Notes: generated by a model from the sequence alone, not told the origin. 64,000 bases of DNA from Oceanospirillum beijerinckii DSM 7166 (GCF_000422425.1 NZ_AULT01000007.1:124001-188000); one strand, 5' to 3'. Shown: positions 21,224 through 29,957, counted from the stretch's first letter. A program made the numbers and translations.

Positions 21224-22731
21224 GTTCAGAACTACCTGTCATCACCCCTCTGGTTCAGCTACCCTTTTCCTTTGCTAAAAATCAGGGGGTTTTACCTCAC
21301 TTTGAGCAGGAGCAGCTAGTATGTATCGCCCGTGAACCGATTAACTGGGCTGCCGTGGGTGAGATGCAGCGCTTAATGGGCGCTATTAGTCGGGTAGATA
21401 CCATTTCCAATACTGAGTTTGAGCAACAGCTGACACTGAGTTATCAGTCTGACTCCTCGAAAACCATGCAGATGGTACAGGGTATTGGTGATCAGATGGA
21501 TCTGGCCAGTCTGGCTGATTCGGTCTCTGAAACAGAAGATCTTTTGGATCAACAGGATGACGCGCCGATTATTCGTCTGATTAACGGCCTGCTGCAGGAA
21601 GCGATTCGTGAAGCCGTGTCAGATATCCATATCGAAACCTTCGAGAAACGCTTACTGGTACGTTTCCGTGTTGATGGGGTACTGCGTCCTGTAGTAGAAC
21701 CTAAACGTGAGTTAGCGCCTCTGCTGATCTCCCGTATCAAGGTAATGGCCAAACTGGATATTGCAGAGAAACGTATCCCGCAAGATGGCCGTATCTCGCT
21801 GCGTTTAGGTGGCCGTGAAGTGGATGTTCGCGTTTCAACCATGCCGTCCAGTAATGGCGAACGTGTCGTACTGCGTATTTTGGATAAAAATGCCGGTCGC
21901 ATGGATCTGGCTCAGTTAGGCATGTCTCCTGCGCTGTTGGCCAGCTTAAAGCAGCTGTTGTATAAGCCCCACGGTATTTTTCTGGTGACTGGCCCCACAG
22001 GCTCCGGTAAAACCACCACGCTGTATACCTCGTTAACCGAGTTAAACGATGCCTGTCGAAATATTCTTACCGTAGAAGACCCTATCGAGTATAACCTGGA
22101 AGGTATTGGTCAGACCCAGGTGAATTCCAAAGTGGATATGACCTTTGCCCGAGGTCTGCGTGCCATGCTACGTCAGGATCCTGATGTGGTGATGGTGGGT
22201 GAGATCCGGGATCTTGAAACCGCTGAGATCGCGGTACAAGCCAGTTTGACCGGTCACTTGGTGCTATCCACGTTACACACCAATACCGCGGCAGGTGCGG
22301 TCACCCGGATGCAGGATATGGGGATTGAGCCCTTCCTATTGGCTTCCAGCCTGTTAGGTGTGTTGGCTCAGCGTCTGGTACGGGTATTGTGCCATGACTG
22401 TAAAGAACCTTATCAGCCTGATGCCTCCGAGCGTGATCTGCTGGGTATCGCCCCCCATGATAATGTGCACATCTATCATGCTGTGGGTTGTGAGCATTGT
22501 AACCAGCAGGGGTATCGCGGCCGTACCGGTATCTATGAGTTACTGACCGTCGATGATGAGATTCGCAGCCTGATCCATCGCCAGGAAGGTGAGCAGAGCA
22601 TTGAACGCTATCTGCGCCCCGATCCCAATAAGGCCAATCTTCATACCAGTATCCGACAGGATGGTATGCGTCTGGTGCTGGCCGGTGAAACCACACTGGA
22701 AGAAGTACTGCGGGTCACGCGGGAAGATTAA
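21220..22731 (+). CDS. gspE: Type II secretion ATPase E
   Basis: 503 residues. An N1/N2 region is followed by an ATPase core with Walker [11 protein letters not shown], Asp box LTVEDPIEY, Walker [10 protein letters not shown] and His box LSTLHTN. The tetracysteine zinc motif is intact (CHDC then CEHC). It is the cytosolic motor that drives pseudopilus assembly and docks on GspL. Because GspL here has lost its periplasmic domain but keeps the cytoplasmic part, the E-L contact should survive. Confidence 0.95.
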   Translation: MSSELPVITPLVQLPFSFAKNQGVLPHFEQEQLVCIAREPINWAAVGEMQRLMGAISRVDTISNTEFEQQLTLSYQSDSSKTMQMVQGIGDQMDLASLADSVSETEDLLDQQDDAPIIRLINGLLQEAIREAVSDIHIETFEKRLLVRFRVDGVLRPVVEPKRELAPLLISRIKVMAKLDIAEKRIPQDGRISLRLGGREVDVRVSTMPSSNGERVVLRILDKNAGRMDLAQLGMSPALLASLKQLLYKPHGIFLVTGPTGSGKTTTLYTSLTELNDACRNILTVEDPIEYNLEGIGQTQVNSKVDMTFARGLRAMLRQDPDVVMVGEIRDLETAEIAVQASLTGHLVLSTLHTNTAAGAVTRMQDMGIEPFLLASSLLGVLAQRLVRVLCHDCKEPYQPDASERDLLGIAPHDNVHIYHAVGCEHCNQQGYRGRTGIYELLTVDDEIRSLIHRQEGEQSIERYLRPDPNKANLHTSIRQDGMRLVLAGETTLEEVLRVTRED

Positions 22732-22732
22732 T

Positions 22733-23944
22733 ATGGCAGCATTTGAATATCAGGCCCTGACCTCAGCGGGCAAAAAGAAAAAAGGCGTAGTGGAAGCGGA
22801 TAGCAGCCGCCATGCCCGTCAGTTACTGCGTGATCAAGGCTTGATTGCCACTTCTGTAGAGCAGGTCTCAGAGAAAGAGAAAAAGGTCAGAAGTTTCCTG
22901 GGTGGTCCTGGGATGTCCAGTAAGGAGCTGACCCTGTTTACCCGCCAGATGGCCACTCTGGTGCAAGCGGCGATGCCGTTGGAAGAGGTGCTGCAGGCGG
23001 TTGCCGCCCAAAGTGAAAAGGCCAAAGTCAAGAGCCTGCTGCTTGCGGTGCGCTCTAAAGTGTTGGAGGGGCATACTCTGGCAGCGAGCATGGCGGAGTT
23101 TCCTAATGCTTTCCCTGAGATGTATCGCGCCACGGTTGCTGCAGGTGAACACGCGGGGCATTTGGGCTTAGTACTGAATGAACTGGCCGATTATACCGAA
23201 AACAAAGAGCAATCCCGCCAAAAGATCCAGCTGGCATTGCTCTATCCAGGGCTGTTAACGGTGGCCTCTATCAGTATTGTGAGTTTTCTCTTAGCGGTTG
23301 TTGTACCGGATGTGGTGAAGGTTTTTGTTCGCACCGGTAACGAACTGCCACCGTTGACGGCAGGCTTGATTGCTGTGAGTGATTTTCTGAATCAGTTTGG
23401 CCTTTATCTGGTACTTTTGCTGTGTTGTGGTTTTCTCTTGTTTTCATCCGCTTACCGAAAGCCGGGTTTTCGTCGCAGTGTTGATCACTGGGTTGTTGAT
23501 TTCCCATTAAGCCGCAAGATCAGCCGAGGTCTGAATGCCGCCCGTTTTGCTGGCACCCTAAGTATTTTATCCCGCAGTGGTGTGCCCCTGGTGGATGGCC
23601 TGGCTATTGCGGGCAGCGTGATGCCAAATTATTACCTGCGAGATCAGATCACTCGGGTGGCGCAGAAGGTAAAAGAGGGGACTTCCTTGTTTTCTGCGCT
23701 GGAATCCATTGGCCGTTTTCCACCCATGATGCTTTATATGATCGCCAGTGGTGAACGCAGTGGTGAGCTGGACTCCATGTTAAACCGGGCAGCAAAACAG
23801 CAGCAGCAATCCCTGGAGGCGTTAATGGCGACAGTAGTGGGGTTATTTGAACCTGTGGTTCTGATTGTGATGGGCGGCGTTGTGATGACCATCGTTCTGG
23901 CTATTTTGCTGCCTATTATGAATATGAATCAGCTGATTGGTTAA
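22733..23944 (+). CDS. gspF: Type II secretion inner-membrane platform protein F
   Basis: 403 residues, the usual size, starting 1 bp after the gspE stop. Two repeated T2SSF domains: the first contains ELTLFTRQMATLVQAAMPL and the second FAGTLSILSRSGVPLVDGL, with three transmembrane helices, the last one (EPVVLIVMGGVVMTIVLAI) closing the protein. It forms the cytoplasmic membrane platform for pseudopilin assembly. Confidence 0.95.
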   Translation: MAAFEYQALTSAGKKKKGVVEADSSRHARQLLRDQGLIATSVEQVSEKEKKVRSFLGGPGMSSKELTLFTRQMATLVQAAMPLEEVLQAVAAQSEKAKVKSLLLAVRSKVLEGHTLAASMAEFPNAFPEMYRATVAAGEHAGHLGLVLNELADYTENKEQSRQKIQLALLYPGLLTVASISIVSFLLAVVVPDVVKVFVRTGNELPPLTAGLIAVSDFLNQFGLYLVLLLCCGFLLFSSAYRKPGFRRSVDHWVVDFPLSRKISRGLNAARFAGTLSILSRSGVPLVDGLAIAGSVMPNYYLRDQITRVAQKVKEGTSLFSALESIGRFPPMMLYMIASGERSGELDSMLNRAAKQQQQSLEALMATVVGLFEPVVLIVMGGVVMTIVLAILLPIMNMNQLIG

Positions 23945-24158
23945 ATTGCGAAATAAAACAGTAGTTTCAATTGTTTTTCGCTAACATGCTGATTTATTGA
24001 GATTCTTTGGATTGTATTTAAGCTAGGAACTTTAGATAGATCATAAGCCGGTTTTCAGGGAGATTTTCGTGCAACAGTTAAACAAGTCACACATGGACCA
24101 TTTAGAGAACATCACACTAGCAGCAAGCAAATTAGAGAGAGCAGGCGAGCAAGAGAAT

Positions 24159-24602
24159 ATGAACAATCAGCCAAAAAAGCTTAATAAACAAAAGCAAAAG
24201 GGTTTTACCCTGATCGAAATTATGGTCGTGGTCGTTATTCTGGGTGTACTGGGTGCTTTGGTGGCACCATCCATTTTAGGTCGCCCCGATGAAGCCCGTG
24301 TCACCGTGGCTAAAAATGATATCCGCCAGATCAGCAACGCTCTGGATATGTATAAACTGGATAATTTTAAATACCCGACTCAGTCTGAAGGTCTGAAGGC
24401 ACTGGTTGAAAAAACAGGCAGTGCAAAAAACTGGAATCCTGACGGTTATCTGGATGCCATGCCACAAGATCCATGGGGCAATGAGTATATCTATGTTCGT
24501 CCTGGCACCAAGAGCCGTCACTTCGATCTGTACTCTCTGGGTGCTGATGGCCAGGAAGGCGGTGAAGGGGTTGATGCCGATATCGGTAACTGGGATAACT
24601 AA
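24159..24602 (+). CDS. gspG: Major pseudopilin G
   Basis: 147 residues from ATG 24159, giving a 15-residue basic prepilin leader cleaved at KQKG^FTLIE; in-frame starts at 24069 and 24093 would make untypically long leaders. The Glu+5, the hydrophobic N-terminal helix and the major pseudopilin core (ARVTVAKNDI, YPTQSEGLKALV, PWGNEYIY, YSLGADGQEGGEGVDADIGNW) are all present, including the calcium-binding C-terminal loop. A 214-bp gap from gspF suggests its own promoter. The stop codon sits inside the first unit of a 15-bp tandem repeat. Confidence 0.95.
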   Translation: MNNQPKKLNKQKQKGFTLIEIMVVVVILGVLGALVAPSILGRPDEARVTVAKNDIRQISNALDMYKLDNFKYPTQSEGLKALVEKTGSAKNWNPDGYLDAMPQDPWGNEYIYVRPGTKSRHFDLYSLGADGQEGGEGVDADIGNWDN

Positions 24603-24649
24603 AACCGTGATAACTAAAACTGTGATAACTAAAACCGTGATAACTAAGG
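24594..24649 (+). repeat. 15-bp tandem repeat, about 3.5 copies, across the gspG stop codon
   Basis: Units of GATAACTAAAACCGT start at 24594, 24609, 24624 and 24639 (last one partial). The first unit contains the final Asp-Asn-stop codons of gspG, so each later unit repeats GAT AAC TAA in turn. It fills the gap to gspH. Confidence 0.9.
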
Positions 24650-24653
24650 CAAC

Positions 24654-25235
24654 GTGCAGCGGGTGATGAGCCCAGTAAAGCAGATGATGCCCCGCAACCC
24701 GGCCAGGCAATCTCAACAGGGTTTTACCCTGATTGAGATTATGGTGGTCGTGGTCATTATCGGAGTGATGTTGACGGCGGTGGTTGCCCTGAGGGGAGGC
24801 GGTCAGCAGCATCGTTATCTGTTGGCAGAAGCCCAGCGAGTTAACCATCTGCTCACAGTGGCCCAGCAGCAGGCCATTCAGCAAGGTTTACCGGCTCGTT
24901 TGGTGTTTAACGACAAAGGTTATGCCTTCGAGTTCTGGCAGCTGATTGAAACGGAGCAGAACACGCTCTTGCCTGGTGAAGAGCCGGACTTTAGCCTGAA
25001 AGGAGAGTGGCAACTCCCGGAACAAGGAAACTTGCGGGATTATCAGCCCGAGTGGCCAATGACGTTTAAGGTCGAGCTGTTATCGAAGGATAAAGCACTT
25101 ATGATCTATCCTGATGGTTTACTGACACCTGCTAAGATCCGCATCAGTCTGGAGGATTGGGAACAGGACGCGCTGCTGACAACGGACGGTTTCTCAGCTT
25201 TAGCCATCGAACTGGTTGATCAGGGTGATGATTAA
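24654..25235 (+). CDS. gspH: Minor pseudopilin H
   Basis: 193 residues from GTG 24654, four bases after AAGG; ATG 24666 is the alternative. Prepilin cleavage is at SQQG^FTLIEIMVVVVIIG with Glu+5. The remainder is a GspH-type globular region (YLLAEAQRVNHLLTVAQQQA, then GYAFEFWQ). It belongs to the tip complex of the pseudopilus. Instead of gspI, the next gene is gspM, with 269 bp carrying a dispersed repeat in between. Confidence 0.9.
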   Translation: MQRVMSPVKQMMPRNPARQSQQGFTLIEIMVVVVIIGVMLTAVVALRGGGQQHRYLLAEAQRVNHLLTVAQQQAIQQGLPARLVFNDKGYAFEFWQLIETEQNTLLPGEEPDFSLKGEWQLPEQGNLRDYQPEWPMTFKVELLSKDKALMIYPDGLLTPAKIRISLEDWEQDALLTTDGFSALAIELVDQGDD

Positions 25236-25252
25236 GCGACCAGGCGCGACTT

Positions 25253-25392
25253 ATATCAAACCCGATAAGGTATTGTAGATCGGAAAAGCCGTAAGACGCC
25301 TTCCGACAACCATCAGATACCGGAGAAAATGTTGGATGGCGCTTCGCCCATCCAACCGACTCTGATATCAATAGACTTATCGGGAATGGCAT
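25253..25392 (+). repeat. Dispersed repeat family 1, copy A (gspH-gspM gap)
   Basis: About 140 bp. It contains the hairpin TCGGAAAAGCCG...CCTTCCGA and the second hairpin GTTGGATGGGCGAAGCGCCATCC read on the minus strand (in two pieces), then CTCTGATATCAATAGACTTATCGGGAAT. The ends (ATATCAAACCCGATAAGG / CTTATCGGGAATGGCAT) form an imperfect inverted repeat. Copies B (26161-26300) and C (60793-60928, opposite orientation) align along the whole length. Confidence 0.85.
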
Positions 25393-25504
25393 TACTTGAT
25401 CAGATCATCACCTTAGTTATCACATTGCCCATGATGTTTATTTATTGAGTACATCATTAGATGACATCGCTAAAGATAGTGAATCGTTGAACAAGGAATA
25501 ACCA

Positions 25505-26014
25505 GTGGCATCGTTATTTTCATCCCTGAGTTCAGTTGATATCCCTTGGCATAAGCTTGTGCCCGCGGGTGTTCGCCTGTGGTGGTCCCAGCAGTCCAAT
25601 CGTGACCAGCTCGCGGTGAAAGTTCTGGCTCTGTTTTTGGTTCTAGCCGGTGGCTTTAAGCTGGTTTGGTTGCCAGTGCATGAGCAAATTGCTGAACAGA
25701 AAGCAAAAGAAGACCGCCAGCAACAGCGTCTGGAAAAAGCCCAGCTCAGAAACTACGAACGTATTAATCAGTTGGGTGCCCTTACTGTAGCGCCTTTCCC
25801 TGATTGGATAAAAAGCCAGTTAAAAGCCTACCGTATCAGCGTGGTAAGCCATCAGCATCAGGATGGTAAAGAATCCACATTGATCTTCCGCTATGCTGAT
25901 CAGCGTAAAGCCAGCGACTTTATGCAACAGATTGCCCGCAGAGCCAAAATTCTGAATCATCAGGTGCAGCAGGCAAACCGTCAGATTCAAATCACTTATC
26001 AGGCATCACTCTGA
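25505..26014 (+). CDS. gspM: Type II secretion protein M, displaced between H and I
   Basis: 169 residues from GTG 25505, with AAGGAA about six bases upstream. One transmembrane helix near residues 39-56 (VKVLALFLVLAGGFKLVWLP) follows a cytoplasmic segment with a WWSQQSNRDQ motif. A coiled-coil region (EQKAKEDRQQQRLEKAQL) and a short periplasmic ferredoxin-like domain come after. This is the GspM topology, which pairs with GspL. Its position before gspI is unusual, as gspM normally follows gspL. Confidence 0.85.
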   Translation: MASLFSSLSSVDIPWHKLVPAGVRLWWSQQSNRDQLAVKVLALFLVLAGGFKLVWLPVHEQIAEQKAKEDRQQQRLEKAQLRNYERINQLGALTVAPFPDWIKSQLKAYRISVVSHQHQDGKESTLIFRYADQRKASDFMQQIARRAKILNHQVQQANRQIQITYQASL

Positions 26015-26022
26015 TATCCTCC

Positions 26023-26676
26023 ATGATAGCCCTATTGAATGCCACCATGACTAAGATCCTATCCGGGCTTACGGCTATGAAAGTTGCTCAATCCGTTGGC
26101 CAGTCCGATGGTAAGAGCAGTGCTAAGGCCCGTGATAAGACCGCAAAATGGCTGGGGATAATACCAAACCAGATACGTTGTTGCAGGTCGGAAAAGCCGC
26201 AAGGTGCCTTCCGACAAACATCCGGTATCAGAGTCAGTGTCGGATGGCGCTCCGCTTATCCAACCTACTCTGATATCAAGAAGCTTATCGGGAAGGGTAT
26301 AAGATCTCGACAACAGGGTTTTACGTTACTGGAAGTGATGGTGGCATTAGCGATTCTGTCGGTGGCATCCGCAGGGTTGATCACTGCCACCGGTGGTTAC
26401 CTGAAACAAAGCCAAAAAGTTGAAGAAAAAGTGATTGCAGCCTGGGTAGCGGATAACTGGCTAAACGAATTGCGGTTGGCAGAAACCACGCCGGATTCAG
26501 ACGAGGTTAAGGCTGAGGCCAATATGGCTGGGCGTGAGTGGTTGCTCTCTGCCCAAGTGATCGATACCGCTTCCGAGCATCTGAAGCGTTTAGAAATTAA
26601 AGTCCGCCGGGCCGATGACGGCGATAAAGGCGCTGTGTTATCTCAGCTGACTGCATTTTTACGGAGTAAGCGATGA
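26023..26676 (+). CDS. gspI: Minor pseudopilin I with a repeat-encoded long leader
   Basis: The mature part is ordinary: cleavage at RQQG^FTLLEVMVALAILS with Glu+5, about 118 residues as expected for GspI, then the JTT-type WVADNWLNELRL segment. The leader is not ordinary. The only in-frame ATG/GTG/TTG starts lie at or before 26077, so from ATG 26023 the leader is 99 residues and codons 47-93 are encoded by repeat family 1 copy B. No canonical start exists between the repeat and the cleavage site. Either the long leader is made and processed, or initiation uses a rare codon, or expression is impaired. The stop overlaps gspJ as ATGA. Confidence 0.8.
   Translation: MIALLNATMTKILSGLTAMKVAQSVGQSDGKSSAKARDKTAKWLGIIPNQIRCCRSEKPQGAFRQTSGIRVSVGWRSAYPTYSDIKKLIGKGIRSRQQGFTLLEVMVALAILSVASAGLITATGGYLKQSQKVEEKVIAAWVADNWLNELRLAETTPDSDEVKAEANMAGREWLLSAQVIDTASEHLKRLEIKVRRADDGDKGAVLSQLTAFLRSKR
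26161..26300 (+). repeat. Dispersed repeat family 1, copy B (inside the gspI frame)
   Basis: 140 bp with ends ATACCAAACCAGATA and, reversed, ATACCCTTCCCGATAAG, a 15-bp imperfect terminal inverted repeat. Internal hairpins are GTCGGAAAAGCC.../...GCCTTCCGAC and GTCGGATGGCGC.../...TATCCAAC. The frame of gspI stays open through all of it. 140 is not a multiple of three, so exact excision would change the upstream frame. Confidence 0.88.
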
Positions 26677-27326
26677 CTGAGCGGACTCCTATTCTATTTA
26701 TAACTCCGACTGATTTAAAAAAGCGGCAATCCGGCTTCACCCTGCTAGAGCTACTTATCGCGGTTGCTATTTTTGGTCTGATTGGTCTTGCGGGCTATCG
26801 CATGCTGAACAGTGTAGTCAACACCTACCAACAAACCTCCAGTCGCAGCGATGAGTTTAGCCTGTTGCAGAAAACCATGGTGGTATTAGAACAGGATGTT
26901 CGTCATATGGTTGCCCGAGGTGTACGGGACGGTTTAGGCGATCCAACACCGGCTTTCAGTATGAATTATCAGGGGGGGCTCCCCATTGAATTTACCCGTG
27001 GGGGACGCTGGCGTTTTCCTGAAGATCAGCACTCTGATCTGACACGTATCGCTTATCGTGTTGAAGATAAACAGTTACAACGCTTGATTTGGCCGGTGTT
27101 AGATAGAGCAGAAGATAGTGAACCCCAGGTGCAGATTCTGTTAAATGAGGTATCTGGGTTGGAGGTCAGAGCGCTAGGGCAGGACTCTGGTTGGCAAACA
27201 ACCTGGCCAGTAGAAGACAATCAGGGCGTTATTGATCTGTTTAGTATCCCCCGTGCCGTTGATATTAAAATACAGACACAAAAATATGGTCTGATTCAGC
27301 GTTTGATTACTCTGGATGGCTTATAG
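26673..27326 (+). CDS. gspJ: Minor pseudopilin J
   Basis: 217 residues, ATGA-coupled to gspI. Leader of about 20 residues, cleaved at KRQSG^FTLLELLIAVAIF with Glu+5. GspJ landmarks follow: FSLLQKTMVVLEQDVRHMVARGVRD, FTRGGRW, and a C-terminal VDIKIQTQKYG strand. It forms the I-J-K tip of the pseudopilus. Confidence 0.92.
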   Translation: MTERTPILFITPTDLKKRQSGFTLLELLIAVAIFGLIGLAGYRMLNSVVNTYQQTSSRSDEFSLLQKTMVVLEQDVRHMVARGVRDGLGDPTPAFSMNYQGGLPIEFTRGGRWRFPEDQHSDLTRIAYRVEDKQLQRLIWPVLDRAEDSEPQVQILLNEVSGLEVRALGQDSGWQTTWPVEDNQGVIDLFSIPRAVDIKIQTQKYGLIQRLITLDGL

Positions 27327-27331
27327 GTGCC

Positions 27332-28456
27332 GTGATGAAAAAGCTTATTTTTCCAGCTATTAAGCTCTCTAACCCGGTCAAGCGGTTCAATACAGCTAAG
27401 CCATATAATCCAGCTCTACCCGCTAACAGGGTCTCTATCCCCACAACAGGGTTGCATCATCAAAGAGGCGTTGCCTTGATTAGTGTGATGCTGATCTTTG
27501 CCATAGCCGCAGCCTTGGCCGCACGTATGATGACGAACGGAGCGGTGCAGGTAGAGCAAGCCAGCGTTTATCTTCAACAGCAGCGAGTGACGACTTACGC
27601 TCAAGGCGTAGAGTCCTATGTTATCGCCCTGCTAAAAGAGGATTGGGATAAGGACAGCCAGCAAGAAGCAGCGGCATTTGACCACCCCCAGGATAGTTGG
27701 GCGCAATTAAAACGTTTTCCATTGGATGAATTTGAAAATGAAGCCAGTGGAAAAAGCGAAGGCGAAATATTACTCCGAGTTGAGCCATTAAACGGGTTCT
27801 TCAATCTGGGCAATATTATTAACGATAAGGGCGAGATAGATCCCACACAGGTGAGAATCTTTAAACAGATTCTGGTTAATCATCAGGTACCTACGCAAAT
27901 GGTCGATTTAACCATTGATTGGATGGATCTTGATAATACGACCAACTCTTTATTGGGGGCTGAGGATAATAATTACCTGTTAAAAAGCCCCGCTTATCGT
28001 ACCGCTGATCAGAGGATGGTCAATCTCAGTGAATGGGCTTTATTGGAAAACTCTGAGATCACTCCTGACGTTCAGGCTAAATTGGAGCAGGATATTACGA
28101 TTTTGCCAGAAGTCACCAAAGTGAATGTAAACTGGGCCAAGCCGGAAATCCTGGCCCTGGTCACCCAGAGTTCACCGGGACAAGCAGAACAATGGGTTGT
28201 CGGTCGTGAGTTTACACCGATAACCAATGTGAAAGAGTTTCTCACCAAGAATAATCTTGATGAGAAGTTAGAGAGTTTACTGACCACACGTAGCCAGTAT
28301 TTTTGTATTCGTATTCGAGTGAATATTTCCGGGCAATTGGCTTATATTACGAGCATTGTTCATAGGCAGCAGGCTGATGGTTCCATTACCGTGCTGCAAC
28401 GTAATTATTTACCCTTTAACAAGGCCATTCTCAAACTGGAGGAGGAGCAATCATGA
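27332..28456 (+). CDS. gspK: Minor pseudopilin K
   Basis: 374 residues from GTG 27332 (ATG 27335 is the next codon). Cleavage site HHQRG^VALISVMLIFAIAAALA with a Val at +1 and no Glu at +5, the normal exception for GspK, which caps the pseudopilus. The leader is long (46 residues) for a prepilin. The helix-hairpin-helix-containing alpha domain is recognisable (LNGFFNLGNIINDKGEID, then LTIDWMDLDNTTN). The stop overlaps the gspL start (ATGA). Confidence 0.92.
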   Translation: MMKKLIFPAIKLSNPVKRFNTAKPYNPALPANRVSIPTTGLHHQRGVALISVMLIFAIAAALAARMMTNGAVQVEQASVYLQQQRVTTYAQGVESYVIALLKEDWDKDSQQEAAAFDHPQDSWAQLKRFPLDEFENEASGKSEGEILLRVEPLNGFFNLGNIINDKGEIDPTQVRIFKQILVNHQVPTQMVDLTIDWMDLDNTTNSLLGAEDNNYLLKSPAYRTADQRMVNLSEWALLENSEITPDVQAKLEQDITILPEVTKVNVNWAKPEILALVTQSSPGQAEQWVVGREFTPITNVKEFLTKNNLDEKLESLLTTRSQYFCIRIRVNISGQLAYITSIVHRQQADGSITVLQRNYLPFNKAILKLEEEQS

Positions 28457-29178
28457 ATGCGGCCATCATTTTATCCATTCAGTTGAATTCTGATTCGGCC
28501 TTGCAATGGCAAGTGATCACTCACGACAGTCAGCATCACGCCGGTAATCTGGAAGACTTTGATAGCTGGTTAGCCCAGCAGAAGCAGCTGTTTAGCCTGT
28601 ATCTGTTACTGCCACAGGACGTGTTGAGTTTTCATAACGTAGAAGTGCCCCAGGCGGTAAAACGTAATGCTCAGCAGTTAGTGCCGATTCTGGTTGAAGA
28701 GCAGTTAGCGCAAGATATTGATCACGTAAAGATTCACTATACCGGTAAGGATGTTGCCCCCGAGCAAGAGGGTGTCAACGTAGTCGTGTGTGACAAAGCT
28801 TGGTTTGAGCAACTGTTGGAAGTGGTGAAGTCCAGCAAGGTTAAGCTGCAAGCGTGTGTACCGGAAAGCATCTGTGCGCAGGCTCAGGAAAAACCAGGAC
28901 AGGGAAACCAAGGGCAGGTACACAGTGGCGCTGCGCAAAATACCATCTCAGATATAGTATTAAATCTACCTAAACCTATGGCACAAGATCAGATTCAATG
29001 GCCCACACACCTGTCGATGCACAACGAACAAGGGCAGCGCTTTTTTAATCAGCTGCGCCAGAGTCGTTGGAATATGGTGCGCCCTGAAAAAGCCAAGCTG
29101 GGAGATTTAGGCTGGATTATGATGGGAAGCTTGGTAGCCGCCGGGCTTTATCTGGTCAATCTGTCCCTCTCGGGTTGA
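28453..29178 (+). CDS. gspL: Type II secretion protein L, lacking the periplasmic domain
   Basis: 241 residues against about 380-420 in typical GspL. The cytoplasmic actin-like domain that holds GspE is present (LYLLLPQDVLSFHNVEVP, LVPILVEEQLAQDIDHV). It runs to a single membrane helix (GWIMMGSLVAAGLYLVNLSL), after which the frame stops within four residues. The periplasmic ferredoxin-like domain that normally binds GspM is absent; only about 150 bp separate the stop from the next gene, so it is not simply frameshifted nearby. A 19-bp duplication begins at the stop codon. Confidence 0.8.
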   Translation: MNAAIILSIQLNSDSALQWQVITHDSQHHAGNLEDFDSWLAQQKQLFSLYLLLPQDVLSFHNVEVPQAVKRNAQQLVPILVEEQLAQDIDHVKIHYTGKDVAPEQEGVNVVVCDKAWFEQLLEVVKSSKVKLQACVPESICAQAQEKPGQGNQGQVHSGAAQNTISDIVLNLPKPMAQDQIQWPTHLSMHNEQGQRFFNQLRQSRWNMVRPEKAKLGDLGWIMMGSLVAAGLYLVNLSLSG

Positions 29179-29251
29179 TAGATGATACGTAGATTGATAG
29201 ATGATACGTAGGTTGACGGGTAGATAGGCGGCTGTTGGCAGCCCGTCAACC
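29174..29251 (+). repeat. Short tandem duplication and stem-loop after gspL
   Basis: TTGATAGATGATACGTAG occurs twice in tandem, the first copy including the gspL TGA. It is followed by GGTTGACGGG (29211-29220) pairing with CCCGTCAACC (29242-29251), with an inner GGCTG/CAGCC. A weak terminator for the secretion operon; there is no long T-run. Confidence 0.55.
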
Positions 29252-29332
29252 TGTAGTAAAGCAGTATTCAACAGCATCAGCCTCTGATCCTCTCTACGGG
29301 CCTAACGCTGTATAGAGTTTATCCATCAACGA

Positions 29333-29647
29333 TTAATCAACAGCCTCGCGGCATTCGTAAATCACCGTCCAGGGGTTGTATAGCGACAACGGAACCCAAG
29401 GCGATACTGAAGCGATAGCATTGAAAAATGACAGTTCAACGGTAGCGCTATCCCACTGTTGATTCGCGCAGTTATACTCCAGATCGACCGGCGGGCTGTA
29501 CTCAACGGTGCCATTAAAACCAATATGGTGCCATTTCTCCCTTTCGACGGTATTTTCCATCTCAGGGCCATTAACAAATGTCATACTGCTGCAAGCCGTT
29601 ATTAGCTGTAGCGACGTCAGAATAAACAATAGACGGAATTTAGCCAT
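29333..29647 (-). CDS. Small lipoprotein, Bor-like
   Basis: 104 residues with lipobox LITAC (Cys19). The mature part has two cysteines (LEYNC and VIYEC) and an aromatic-rich segment ending SLYNPWTVIYEC. This mirrors the layout of the neighbouring Bor-like protein and of lambda Bor (TLGIYTPLEARVYC), so the two genes look like diverged paralogues. Probably anchored to the inner face of the outer membrane or the surface. Overlaps the upstream gene by eight bases, so it is the last gene of the PepSY-phoP-phoQ-like operon. Confidence 0.65.
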   Translation of the reverse strand: MAKFRLLFILTSLQLITACSSMTFVNGPEMENTVEREKWHHIGFNGTVEYSPPVDLEYNCANQQWDSATVELSFFNAIASVSPWVPLSLYNPWTVIYECREAVD

Positions 29648-29957
29648 TGTTGCTTACCTCACACCACACGCGTGCAGTACGCGGCTGATAGATACCAAAA
29701 GTAATGACACTGACAAATACATTGGATATGGTCGCGACGGACTGCATCTGCTTAACCTTACGCCCCTGACATACTTCACGCACATTGATGGAGTGTTTAC
29801 CCTTCAGGCCCCACCACCAATAATCATAACTTTGCTGGAAGTCCGGGGTGTTTTTTGTTTTCTCTGCACTATCCGTGCGTAATGTCACGGAAGAACAGGC
29901 GCTGAGGACTGTAGCCAATACCACGATCAGCAGTTGTTTGAGATATCTCCCTTTCAT
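29640..29957 (-). CDS. Bor-family lipoprotein
   Basis: 105 residues with lipobox VLSAC (Cys21). The C-terminal half aligns with lambda Bor: VREVCQGRKV, then VITFGIYQPRTARVWC against TLGIYTPLEARVYC. Lambda Bor and Iss are outer-membrane lipoproteins linked to serum resistance in E. coli, where bor responds to PhoPQ. The ATG overlaps the stop of the PhoQ-like kinase gene (ATGA), so translation is coupled to a PhoPQ-type system here too. Function in this organism is unknown. Confidence 0.8.
   Translation of the reverse strand: MKGRYLKQLLIVVLATVLSACSSVTLRTDSAEKTKNTPDFQQSYDYWWWGLKGKHSINVREVCQGRKVKQMQSVATISNVFVSVITFGIYQPRTARVWCEVSNNG

Noticed and set aside
24276-24884. 202-codon minus-strand frame across gspG and gspH
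   Set aside because: Contains VLVITVLVITVLVI from the tandem repeat and overlaps two clear pseudopilin genes.
26023-26148. A clean pre-insertion gspI start rebuilt by removing the 140-bp repeat
   Set aside because: Exact excision of 26161-26300 puts a TAA in the only frame that reaches the cleavage site; only a 142-bp deletion gives a short leader from ATG 26148, so the original start cannot be fixed.
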